From an uncultured Bacillaceae bacterium (GTDB lineage: Bacteria; Bacillota; Bacilli; Bacillales; Amphibacillaceae): a DNA stretch of 7,551 nt. A program made the position numbers and the translations under genes. Each line of letters begins with the position of its first letter. The stretch's first letter is position 1. This document shows, in pieces, positions 1-5,476 of this stretch. Where the stretch lies: assembly GCA_945639745.1 (NCBI GenBank), contig CALZEK010000061.1, positions 1-7,551 on the forward strand, given 5' to 3'. The notes beneath the pieces are model-generated. The model saw only the letters and a list, made by a program, of their open reading frames with translations, was not told the DNA's origin and searched no databases.

Positions 1-744
1 GTACTAATTAAAAAGTTTAATAAATAAAATACAACTAAAACAATGAGAGCCGTCCAAATAAGCGTAAGGTTACTTGTTATCATAGTGGCTTTTGTACTAA
101 TACTAATAAAAACAACATAAAGCATAGCCCAGATACTTAATGGGCCAAAATTTGGTTGTATATTTTGTTTGAAATTTTCTACAGTTGTTTTTCGTAAAAT
201 CAATTTATAAGTGATTTGGCCAAAAAGCATAGGCACAAATACAACAAATAAAATTGTTCGCATAGTTACTAAAATATTAATTTCTACAAATTGACCAACC
301 ATTAATAATAGATACCAAGGAGTTAGAACAGAACCAATGATTAAGCCAAAAATAGTTAGTTTAACAGAAGCTCCGACGTTACCACGCTGAAGTACTGTCC
401 AAGAAATTGTCATGCCACTTGTAGGTAGTAGAGCAGATAGGGCGAGACCTGCAAACATGAGAGGATGATTTGCTAAGATGGAAATCCCAAGTAAATAAGC
501 AATTAGTGGAATTATCAAAAAATTAATTAAAATTGAAAACAACAATACCTTTGTACCTTTTAGTGATGTGAGTTCATTAAAGTTAAAGCCAACCATTGTT
601 GCATAAATCATAATAATTGTCGCAATTAATAAAGTAGGCTGAAGAAAAGAAGTGTTGAAGTAAGATCCAATTAAAAAGCCTAATAGTAAGACGAGTGGCA
701 CACTATAAGTTATATATTTTTTGTGGCCAGCGATAAATTTTCAA
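1..744 (-). pseudogene. SBF/Acr3-superfamily (bile acid symporter-like) transporter, partial and apparently frameshifted
   Basis: The minus strand is open from about position 738 to the left edge and encodes a very hydrophobic protein of more than 235 residues with roughly seven or more membrane segments; its C-terminus lies outside the window. The stretch LLPTSGMTISWTVLQRGN followed by a long helix resembles the first crossed-helix region of the SBF/Acr3 (bile acid:sodium symporter, arsenite exporter) superfamily. The main frame has no ATG near its N-terminus and meets a TGA at 743-741. The neighbouring frame has a TTG at 744 encoding LKIYRWPQK, then stops at 705-703. Dropping one base from the run of six A (T717-722 on the plus strand) joins the two into LKIYRWPQKYITYSVPLVLL, a typical N-terminus for the family. 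The gene is therefore either a frameshift pseudogene, a slippage site, or a sequencing error. The nearest in-frame alternative start, GTG at 701, lacks a ribosome binding site. The Cys of canonical Acr3 and the Ser-Asn Na+ ligands of BASS carriers are not visible, so the substrate is unknown. Confidence 0.72.
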
Positions 745-761
745 TAATATACACCAACCTT

Positions 762-775
762 TACCCTGTAGGGTA
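762..775. promoter_or_regulatory. Palindromic operator candidate TACCCTGTAGGGTA
   Basis: Perfect 6-bp arms TACCCT/AGGGTA around a GT centre, the only G/C-rich island in an AT-rich spacer. It lies 13-26 bases downstream of the -10 of the minus-strand promoter, so it covers the start of the transcript and sits just before the ribosome binding site region of the SBF gene. The TACCC...GGGTA form recalls operators of CsoR/CstR-family repressors (copper or persulfide sensors). This is an inference by shape; no such regulator gene is in the window. Confidence 0.5.
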
Positions 776-788
776 TTATTTATATACA

Positions 789-817
789 ATTATAAAATCA
801 TATTCTAACTTTAGCAA
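789..817 (-). promoter_or_regulatory. Sigma-A-like promoter for the SBF transporter gene
   Basis: On the minus strand TTGCTA (817-812) is separated by exactly 17 bases from a consensus TATAAT (794-789). Transcription would start near 782, immediately before the TACCCTGTAGGGTA palindrome at 762-775, and run into the SBF gene whose TTG candidate start is at 744. This is the best -35/-10 pair in the 141-base gap between the divergent genes. Confidence 0.6.
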
Positions 818-870
818 AATATATGCTTATTGATGTTTAAAAATAATGAAATAAAGGAAGACTATTATAA

Positions 871-879
871 AAGGAGGAG
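871..879 (+). promoter_or_regulatory. Strong ribosome binding site of the small-gene cluster
   Basis: AAGGAGGAG with 8 bases between AGGAGG and the ATG at 886. It fixes the start of the first small gene and implies efficient translation. I see no convincing plus-strand -35/-10 pair between 776 and 870: a TTGATG at 830 has no matching -10 at 16-18 bases. Confidence 0.8.
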
Positions 880-885
880 TTAAAC

Positions 886-1185
886 ATGTTAGAAAAAAAC
901 CTTTACTATATCTCTTTGAAAACAAAAGAAATCAAGAAAACTCAAACTTTAACAGAAGCACAATACGAAATATCAGCTACTAAGGCAGAGATAGAACGTT
1001 TGAAAAAACATTTAGACCGTTGTTTAGACTATGAAAAGAATGAAGGAAGATCAATGATTAGTCCGTTATCTTTACATGAAAGCAAAGAGGCCAATCAACA
1101 ATATAAAGAAGACTTAAATACAGTTTTAAATATGATTTATGATTTAGGTACTCAAGAAACGAAATCTGATATTGCAGCAATTTAA
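886..1185 (+). CDS. Small protein of unknown function, paralog 1 of 3
   Basis: This 99-residue protein has no signal peptide or membrane segment, so it is probably cytoplasmic. It begins with YYIS (7-10), then EI.AT (28-32), an E at 35 and KK at 40-41, which suggests two short beta strands followed by a helix. A linker of about 40 residues then leads to a C-terminal helix ending in IYDLGTQETK (84-93). All these blocks recur at the same positions or in the same order in the two genes that follow. It carries the only Cys (C46) of the trio. From memory, unverified, the pattern resembles an approximately 100-residue Bacillales family often labelled 'hydrolase' without catalytic support; I see no catalytic motif. 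The strong AAGGAGGAG at 871-879 sets the start. It lies 17 bases upstream of the second paralog with no terminator between, so the three are likely co-transcribed. Confidence 0.88.
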   Translation: MLEKNLYYISLKTKEIKKTQTLTEAQYEISATKAEIERLKKHLDRCLDYEKNEGRSMISPLSLHESKEANQQYKEDLNTVLNMIYDLGTQETKSDIAAI

Positions 1186-1202
1186 AGGATAGGGGTTTTA
1201 TT

Positions 1203-1514
1203 ATGATACAAAGAACAACTTACTATATATCAATAGAAAACAAAATGGTAGAAAAAACAAATTTACCTGGTCAAGCTGAATTAGAAATTAACGCAACAGA
1301 AGAAGAAGTAGAAATTATAAAAAAGTATATGGAAAATAATAAAATAGAACAAGAAGCAGAGAATAAGATATTAAAAAATGCAACACCACCAGCTAGTTAT
1401 ACGCCAGTAGTAGGTGATGATGAAAGTTATGATCAAGATTTTGCCAAATTAATTGATTTAGTTTATAAATTAGGAACAGAAGAAACAAAGCAAAGTTTGG
1501 AACAATTTAGATAG
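1203..1514 (+). CDS. Small protein of unknown function, paralog 2 of 3
   Basis: This 103-residue protein is soluble and charged (rich in E and K). It aligns without gaps to its two neighbours over the first 42 residues: YYIS at 7-10, K14, EI at 28-29, AT at 31-32, E35 and KKY at 40-42. It ends with VYKLGTEETK (87-96). The linker is the longest of the three and includes a proline-containing stretch (TPPASYTP, 61-68) followed by an acidic GDDESYDQDF (71-80). A G-rich ribosome binding site (GGATAGGGG, 1187-1195) lies before the ATG. Its stop TAG (1512-1514) merges into the ribosome binding site of the next gene, so translation of the two is probably coupled. Function unknown; the tandem arrangement points to duplication and divergence of one ancestral gene. 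Confidence 0.88.
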   Translation: MIQRTTYYISIENKMVEKTNLPGQAELEINATEEEVEIIKKYMENNKIEQEAENKILKNATPPASYTPVVGDDESYDQDFAKLIDLVYKLGTEETKQSLEQFR

Positions 1515-1524
1515 GAGCGGTTAA

Positions 1525-1761
1525 ATGACAATAAAGCAATTATATTATATTTCACTAGCAGATAAAGTAATTAGTGAAAATAAAATGGAAGAAAGAGAAA
1601 CATTAGAAATAATGGCTACAAGGGAAGAGGTATCGGAAATAAAAAAATATATGAACAAAGATGATGGAAGTCCAGTTGATGAAAGAAAAGCATTATTTTT
1701 ACTCATTTATAAATTAGGAACCGAAGAAACTAAAAATACGTTAAGTAATTTAGTTAAATAA
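1525..1761 (+). CDS. Small protein of unknown function, paralog 3 of 3 (short linker)
   Basis: At 78 residues this is the shortest of the three paralogs. The N-terminal module is complete (YYIS 7-10, K14, EI 28-29, AT 31-32, REEV 33-36, KKY 40-42) and so is the C-terminal one (LIYKLGTEETK, 60-70). The difference is the linker, cut to about 17 residues, so the two conserved modules must be the functional core and the linker dispensable. The ribosome binding site TAGGAGCGG (1512-1520) overlaps the stop codon of paralog 2. The gene ends inside the left arm of the hairpin at 1760-1800, which terminates the cluster. No membrane segment, signal peptide, Cys or recognisable catalytic motif is seen. 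Confidence 0.87.
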   Translation: MTIKQLYYISLADKVISENKMEERETLEIMATREEVSEIKKYMNKDDGSPVDERKALFLLIYKLGTEETKNTLSNLVK

Positions 1762-1800
1762 AAAGTCAGAACTTCATTTGAATCGAAGTTCTGACTTTTT
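1760..1800. terminator. Bidirectional intrinsic terminator between convergent operons
   Basis: A 16-bp perfect stem (arms 1760-1775 and 1785-1800, core AGTCAGAACTTC/GAAGTTCTGACT) with a 9-base loop, flanked by A's on the left and T's on the right, so U-tracts form in both directions. It includes the TAA of the third small gene and abuts the TAA of the convergent carrier gene (1803-1801), filling the whole gap between the two stop codons. Confidence 0.92.
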
Positions 1801-2730
1801 TTATTCTTTAGTTCGTTTTGACCAAAAAGTAGCTATAATAGGACCAGTGATATTATGCCAAACCGCTCCAAGAGCACTTGGAAGAGCCGCTAAAGGCCCG
1901 AAATGAGCAGTAGCTAGAGCTACTCCTAAGCCAGAGTTTTGCATGCCAACTTCTAAGCTTATTGCTCGTCTTTGACTTTCAGAAAGACCCATCAATTTTG
2001 CAATAAAATATCCGATAATTAATCCTGCTCCATTATGAAGTACAACAGCTAGGAAAACAATTAAACCTGCATTAGCAATGTTTTCAACATTACCTGCAAC
2101 AACCGCAGAGACAATAATAATAATCGCAGTCACTGAAATTAATGGAACAATTTTAATCCCCTTATCAACAATTGTCGGCATAATTCTACTAACAATTAAT
2201 CCTAACAAAATAGGAATAATAATAACTTGAATAATTGACATAAACATAGCAACTGGACTAACAGGCATCCATTGTCCAGCTAGTAGTAGTAATAATAAAG
2301 GTGTAACAACAGGTGCTAATAATGTTGAAAAAGATGTCATCGTAATGGATAAAGGTAGATTACCTCTTGCTAAGTAAACCATTACATTGGAAGCTGTTCC
2401 ACCTGGGACAGACCCTAATAACACTAATCCAGCCGCTAGCTCTGGTGGTAACTTTAATAAATAAGCAATGATAAAAGCAGCTAAAGGCATAATAATAAAT
2501 TGTGAGGCAACACCAATAATAACTGAAAATGGATTTGATAAAATAAGTTTAAAATCAACAGGTTTTAATGTAAGTCCCATACCAAACATAACAATACCTA
2601 AAAGAATTGTTATGTATTGTGCTAGAAATAAAAATGAATCAGGTAAAACATAAGCTAATACAGCTATTAAAATAACTAATCCAGCAAAATATTTACCGGC
2701 TAGTGCACTGATGAGTTCTAAAAATTTCAT
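1801..2730 (-). CDS. BASS-family sodium-coupled carrier (bile acid:sodium symporter family, COG0385 type)
   Basis: This 309-residue integral membrane protein has about ten hydrophobic segments and the normal length for bacterial BASS carriers. Both crossed-helix motifs are intact: GGTASNVMVYLARG (110-123) and EVGMQNSGLGVALA (260-273), followed by LPSALGAVWHNITGP. The residues I remember as the two Na+ sites of the Neisseria homologue ASBT-NM (Q77, S114, N115, S128, T132, E260, Q264) are all present here at the same numbers, so Na+ coupling is well supported. Bacterial BASS members carry pantothenate, oxo acids and other organic anions, not only bile acids. Its ATG overlaps the TGA of the upstream oxidase gene (ATGA, 2730-2727), with an internal ribosome binding site AGTGAGGTC (2744-2736), so it is translated with the oxidase. 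It most likely imports the oxidase's substrate or moves its product; which one is inference. Confidence 0.93.
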   Translation of the reverse strand: MKFLELISALAGKYFAGLVILIAVLAYVLPDSFLFLAQYITILLGIVMFGMGLTLKPVDFKLILSNPFSVIIGVASQFIIMPLAAFIIAYLLKLPPELAAGLVLLGSVPGGTASNVMVYLARGNLPLSITMTSFSTLLAPVVTPLLLLLLAGQWMPVSPVAMFMSIIQVIIIPILLGLIVSRIMPTIVDKGIKIVPLISVTAIIIIVSAVVAGNVENIANAGLIVFLAVVLHNGAGLIIGYFIAKLMGLSESQRRAISLEVGMQNSGLGVALATAHFGPLAALPSALGAVWHNITGPIIATFWSKRTKE

Positions 2731-4127
2731 AAGTTGACCTCACTTTCATTGAGTGTAATTTTTTTATCGGCATTTAAAATATTATTTGGATCCAATGCTT
2801 GTTTTATAGCAATCATCACATCATATGCTTCGCCATGTTCAATACGTTGGTATTTTTGTTTTCCAATACCTACACCATGTTCTCCAGTACATGTACCACC
2901 ATTGTTAATTGCGAACATAACAATTTTTTCATTAAATGAATGAGCTTGTTTAACTTCATCGAGATTATTTTGATCTATCATAAGTAAGACATGGAAATTA
3001 CCATCACCTACATGGCCCAAAATACCTCCATCTATCATTGTTTTATCTAATTCAGTTCGTGCAAAAGTAACAGCTTCTGCTAATTTCGAAATAGGAACGA
3101 CCACATCTGTTACCATCATATCTTTTCCAGGGTAACCATGTGTATAGGCATAAGCTAAATTATGTCTAGCTTTCCATAAAAGATGTCTTTTAGTATTATC
3201 TTTTTCAAATTCAATATTTTCACACTGATGATCTTCAACAATTAATTTCATAAATTCAACATCAGATTTAAGTCCAGCTTCATTACCATGAAATTCTAAG
3301 AAAAGAGTAGGCTTTATTGGATAGTTTTGATCACTATGAGTATTGACTTGTTTAATCGAAGCTTCATCAACAAGTTCAACACGTGCTATTGGAATACCAG
3401 CTTGTAAAATTGACACAACAGATTCGATAGCATCTTTAATTGTTTGAAAAGTTGCCCGTCCAGCCACAATATGTTCGGGAATCCCATGAACTTTTAAAGT
3501 TAATTCTGTAAAGGCACCAAGGGTTCCTTCAGAACCTGTAAAAAGTCCATTTAAATGTAAACCGGATGATGATTTTGCTGCCCGATTTCCTGTACGTATG
3601 ATTCGTCCATCAGCTAAGACAACTTCTAAATCTCTTACTTGATCACGCATCACGCCGTATTTAACAGACGTTGTCCCACTTGCATTTGTAGCCACCATTC
3701 CACCAAGAGTAGCATCAGCACCAGGGTCAACAGGGAAAAATAAACCATGTTTTTTTAAGGCTTTATTTAACTCAGAACGTGTTACACCTGGTTGGACCGT
3801 TACTAAAAAGTCTTCTGGACTAACGTCAATAATTTTATTCATTAATGAAAAATCAATCGTCATTTGTTGTTGATAAGGAATCGTATGTCCTTCCAGACTC
3901 GTTCCTAAACCAAAAGGAACCACTTTAATTTGATAGTCATTGGCAAATTTTAAAATCTCACTCGTATCTTTTGTTGTATAAGGATAAACAACAACTTCTG
4001 GCAGATGAGGCTTATGATAAGATTCATCTTTACTATGTAATTCTAAAACGGTCTCATTAATAGAAACTTGATCTTTTGATAAAATATTATGTAAATGATT
4101 CACTAAATTTTCTTGTGTTAATGACAT
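2727..4127 (-). CDS. FAD-linked 2-hydroxyacid oxidase/dehydrogenase, GlcD / D-lactate dehydrogenase type
   Basis: This 466-residue flavoprotein has the usual length for the family. The N-terminal PCMH-type FAD-binding domain shows PFGLGTSLEGH (71-81), DPGADATLGGMVATNASG (134-151), YGVMRD (157-162) and GSEGTLG (198-204). The C-terminal FAD-oxidase domain has GHVGDGNFH (371-379) with metal-ligand candidates H372 and H379, and CTGEHGVG (413-420) with E416/H417, ending in the usual DPNNILN. Members oxidise D-lactate, glycolate or related 2-hydroxyacids to 2-oxoacids and pass electrons to quinone, cytochrome or an electron-transfer flavoprotein. No Fe-S subunit (GlcF) or second oxidase subunit lies nearby, which favours a single-chain enzyme. 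The start is set by AAAGGAGA (4142-4135), 7 bases before the ATG. It is the first gene of a two-gene operon with the BASS carrier and is divergent from a GntR/FCD regulator, which is probably its controller. D-lactate versus glycolate versus another hydroxyacid cannot be decided from sequence. Confidence 0.92.
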   Translation of the reverse strand: MSLTQENLVNHLHNILSKDQVSINETVLELHSKDESYHKPHLPEVVVYPYTTKDTSEILKFANDYQIKVVPFGLGTSLEGHTIPYQQQMTIDFSLMNKIIDVSPEDFLVTVQPGVTRSELNKALKKHGLFFPVDPGADATLGGMVATNASGTTSVKYGVMRDQVRDLEVVLADGRIIRTGNRAAKSSSGLHLNGLFTGSEGTLGAFTELTLKVHGIPEHIVAGRATFQTIKDAIESVVSILQAGIPIARVELVDEASIKQVNTHSDQNYPIKPTLFLEFHGNEAGLKSDVEFMKLIVEDHQCENIEFEKDNTKRHLLWKARHNLAYAYTHGYPGKDMMVTDVVVPISKLAEAVTFARTELDKTMIDGGILGHVGDGNFHVLLMIDQNNLDEVKQAHSFNEKIVMFAINNGGTCTGEHGVGIGKQKYQRIEHGEAYDVMIAIKQALDPNNILNADKKITLNESEVNL

Positions 4128-4150
4128 ATAAAAATCTCCTTTTAATTAAT

Positions 4151-4161
4151 TGGTTAGTCCA
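4151..4161. promoter_or_regulatory. Second, imperfect GntR operator candidate TGGTTAGTCCA
   Basis: Matches the TGGT-N3-ACCA pattern of FadR-subfamily GntR operators with one mismatch (TCCA for ACCA). It lies 24 bases upstream of the oxidase ATG, just before its ribosome binding site, and its centre is 29 bp from the better copy at 4180-4190, close to three helical turns. Binding here would block transcription of the oxidase/carrier operon. Confidence 0.45.
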
Positions 4162-4179
4162 TAAATAAAATTTATGTTT

Positions 4180-4190
4180 TGGTAGGACCA
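4180..4190. promoter_or_regulatory. FadR-type GntR operator candidate TGGTAGGACCA
   Basis: A perfect TGGT-N3-ACCA palindrome between the divergent GntR regulator and the oxidase operon. FadR-subfamily members such as FadR and PdhR use TGGT...ACCA half-sites with this spacing, and the adjacent regulator (4309-5013) has the matching FadR-like wing-helix and FCD domain. The site is probably its operator; this is inference from motif and position. Confidence 0.65.
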
Positions 4191-4196
4191 CTTGAA

Positions 4197-4226
4197 ATTT
4201 AATAATAAACTTATTTATTATTAAAT
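4197..4226. repeat. Perfect 13-bp inverted repeat, A/T only
   Basis: ATTTAATAATAAA (4197-4209) and its exact reverse complement (4214-4226) flank CTTA. It lies centrally in the divergent intergenic region between the operator at 4180-4190 and the promoter of the regulator. With no G or C in the arms and no ORF before it, it is not a terminator. It could be a binding site for another regulator, a cruciform or bent-DNA element, or chance in AT-rich DNA. Confidence 0.6.
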
Positions 4227-4240
4227 ACAAATGATATCTA

Positions 4241-4271
4241 TTGAATATTCAGATTTTTCATATAATATAAT
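4241..4271 (+). promoter_or_regulatory. Probable promoter of the GntR regulator gene
   Basis: Two overlapping TATAAT hexamers (4261-4266 and 4266-4271) lie upstream of the regulator, with TTGAAT at 4241-4246 as the likely -35. Spacing is 14 or 19 to these hexamers, or 16 to TAATAT at 4263-4268, so the exact -10 is uncertain. The transcript leader would be about 30 bases, containing the ribosome binding site AAGGGATGTG (4289-4298). Confidence 0.5.
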
Positions 4272-4308
4272 AAGGACAGTTAGAATATAAGGGATGTGAA
4301 TATAGTTT

Positions 4309-5013
4309 ATGCAAAAACGAGCATCTGAATCTGTTATTAATTATATAAAAAATGAAATAAATAGTAAAAATTTAAAAGCAGGAAATAAATTACCATCTGA
4401 GCGGGATTTATCAAAAAAGTTAAAAATAAGTAGAGCTTCAATTAGAGAAGGATTAAGAGAGTTAGAACAAATTGGACTTACCACGACAATTAAAGGACGT
4501 GGCAGTTATATTCAGAATGAAGATGAAAATATTTTAATGAATAAAATCACACAAAATATAACTAAACAAGAACAAGATTTTATTTATGATATGCTCGATT
4601 ATCGACGAGCTATTGAAGTTGAAGCAGCTCGCTTAGCGGCAAAGCGTGCAACAACTAGTCATTTATTAAAAATGAGGGAAGCCTTAGAATTAATGGCTTC
4701 TCATGACATTCACAACTCTCAAGGAGATAAGGCAGATTTATTATTTCATACAACGATGATAGAAGCTTCACAAAATAAAATATTTATTGAATTAATAGAT
4801 GTTTTATCTGAATATATGAGAGATACTATTAAACAAACGAGAAAATATCGCTTAATTAATAAAATAGCCAGCCATCAAACATTACAAGAACATAAAGCTA
4901 TTTATTTAGCTATTGCTAAAGGTGATTCAAAATTAGCTGCAGAATTAGTTGAACAACATATAGCTCAAATTAAAGCTGAAATTATAGAGTTTGAATTAAC
5001 ACAAATAAAGTAA
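4309..5013 (+). CDS. GntR-family transcriptional regulator, FadR subfamily with FCD ligand-binding domain
   Basis: This 234-residue cytoplasmic DNA-binding protein has the usual length for the family. Residues 1-70 form the GntR winged helix, with KLPSERDLSKKLKISRAS (27-44) and IREGLRELEQIGL (45-57) as the recognition region and GRGSYI (63-68) as the wing. Residues from about 88 form an all-helical FCD domain. Its metal-ligand set is visible: D143 and H147 in DLLFH, H195 in QEHKAI and H217 in EQHI; DYRRAIE (97-103) is the usual family signature. FCD domains typically bind small carboxylates such as lactate, glycolate, pyruvate or citrate next to the metal. The gene is divergent from the oxidase/carrier operon, with TGGT-N3-ACCA operators between them, so it is very likely the repressor or activator of that operon. 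The ATG at 4309 follows AAGGGATGTG (4289-4298), a moderate ribosome binding site. Confidence 0.93.
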   Translation: MQKRASESVINYIKNEINSKNLKAGNKLPSERDLSKKLKISRASIREGLRELEQIGLTTTIKGRGSYIQNEDENILMNKITQNITKQEQDFIYDMLDYRRAIEVEAARLAAKRATTSHLLKMREALELMASHDIHNSQGDKADLLFHTTMIEASQNKIFIELIDVLSEYMRDTIKQTRKYRLINKIASHQTLQEHKAIYLAIAKGDSKLAAELVEQHIAQIKAEIIEFELTQIK

Positions 5014-5019
5014 TATAGT
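4991..5019 (+). promoter_or_regulatory. Candidate promoter for the DUF5412-like gene and pepF, inside the regulator's 3' end
   Basis: TTGAAT (4991-4996) is followed after exactly 17 bases by TATAGT (5014-5019), right at the stop codon of the GntR gene. No terminator separates the regulator from the next gene (39-base gap), so read-through is also possible. A start near 5026 would give the downstream pair its own expression. Confidence 0.4.
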
Positions 5020-5052
5020 AATACTTTAAGGTAAAGAAAAGAGGATTTTTTT

Positions 5053-5460
5053 ATGTCATTTAAAAAGACATTATTTTGGACAGTAATAGGGTTAGGTATA
5101 CTTACATTTATTTTACTTGCGATTGTTTATTCCTTTATGGATATGAAGTTATCAAATGTTGATGGTAAAGGAGAACGAGTCGATACGGTTAAATCGCCAG
5201 CTAACAATTACCGAGCAGATACGTATTTTATTTACGGTAATACGTCTGATAAAGATCAAGTAAGAGTTTCAGTGACGGGTTTAAAAAACAATGAAAAATT
5301 CAAAGATACAACAATTTATTGGCTTTATCCTGCAAATAAAGATTTACCTCAGATAAATTGGTTATCTGAAGAAATAATAGAAATTGAACATAAAGAAATT
5401 GATATAAATAATAAAGCTACATATTATAATTGGCAAAAAGATAAATCTTTAGCTAATTAA
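5053..5460 (+). CDS. Small membrane-anchored protein, DUF5412-like
   Basis: This 135-residue protein has a short positive N-terminus (KK at 4-5), one membrane helix (about 8-29) and no lipobox Cys, so it is probably anchored with a C-terminal domain outside the cell. That domain starts with KSPANNYRADTYF (47-59) and continues through QVRVSV (69-74), TIYWLYP (87-93), INWLSEE (101-107) and IDINNKATYYNW (116-127). From memory, this order of SP..NY / R / IYW / I.W / IDI..TY.W blocks matches the DUF5412 family, whose function is unknown. The ribosome binding site is AGAGGA about 8 bases before the ATG. pepF follows only 16 bases downstream and is probably co-transcribed. Nothing in the sequence links it to the oxidase cassette. 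Confidence 0.85.
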   Translation: MSFKKTLFWTVIGLGILTFILLAIVYSFMDMKLSNVDGKGERVDTVKSPANNYRADTYFIYGNTSDKDQVRVSVTGLKNNEKFKDTTIYWLYPANKDLPQINWLSEEIIEIEHKEIDINNKATYYNWQKDKSLAN

Positions 5461-5476
5461 AGGAGAGTATTTGAAA

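Noticed and set aside
1..744. Canonical arsenite exporter Acr3 or ArsB
   Set aside because: The conserved Cys region of Acr3 reads PTSGMT here, and no ArsR, ArsC or ArsR operator is visible; only superfamily membership can be supported.
886..1761. Small tandem genes as a toxin-antitoxin or bacteriocin/immunity cluster
   Set aside because: All three are paralogs of each other, without a toxin/antitoxin pair, leader peptide with double Gly, membrane segments or DNA-binding motif.
2468..2653. Plus-strand open frame of 61 codons inside the carrier gene
   Set aside because: Antisense shadow of the well-supported BASS carrier; no ribosome binding site and low-complexity composition.
2734..2943. 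Plus-strand open frame of 69 codons inside the oxidase gene
   Set aside because: Antisense shadow of the GlcD-type oxidase C-terminus; no ribosome binding site or family match.
4197..4226. Inverted repeat as an intrinsic terminator
   Set aside because: The arms contain only A and T, and the repeat lies upstream of both divergent genes, so no transcript would need to end there.
4135..4308. CcpA cre site or riboswitch in the leader of the oxidase or regulator
   Set aside because: No match to the cre pattern TGNAANCGNTNNCA was found, and the leaders are too short for a known riboswitch.
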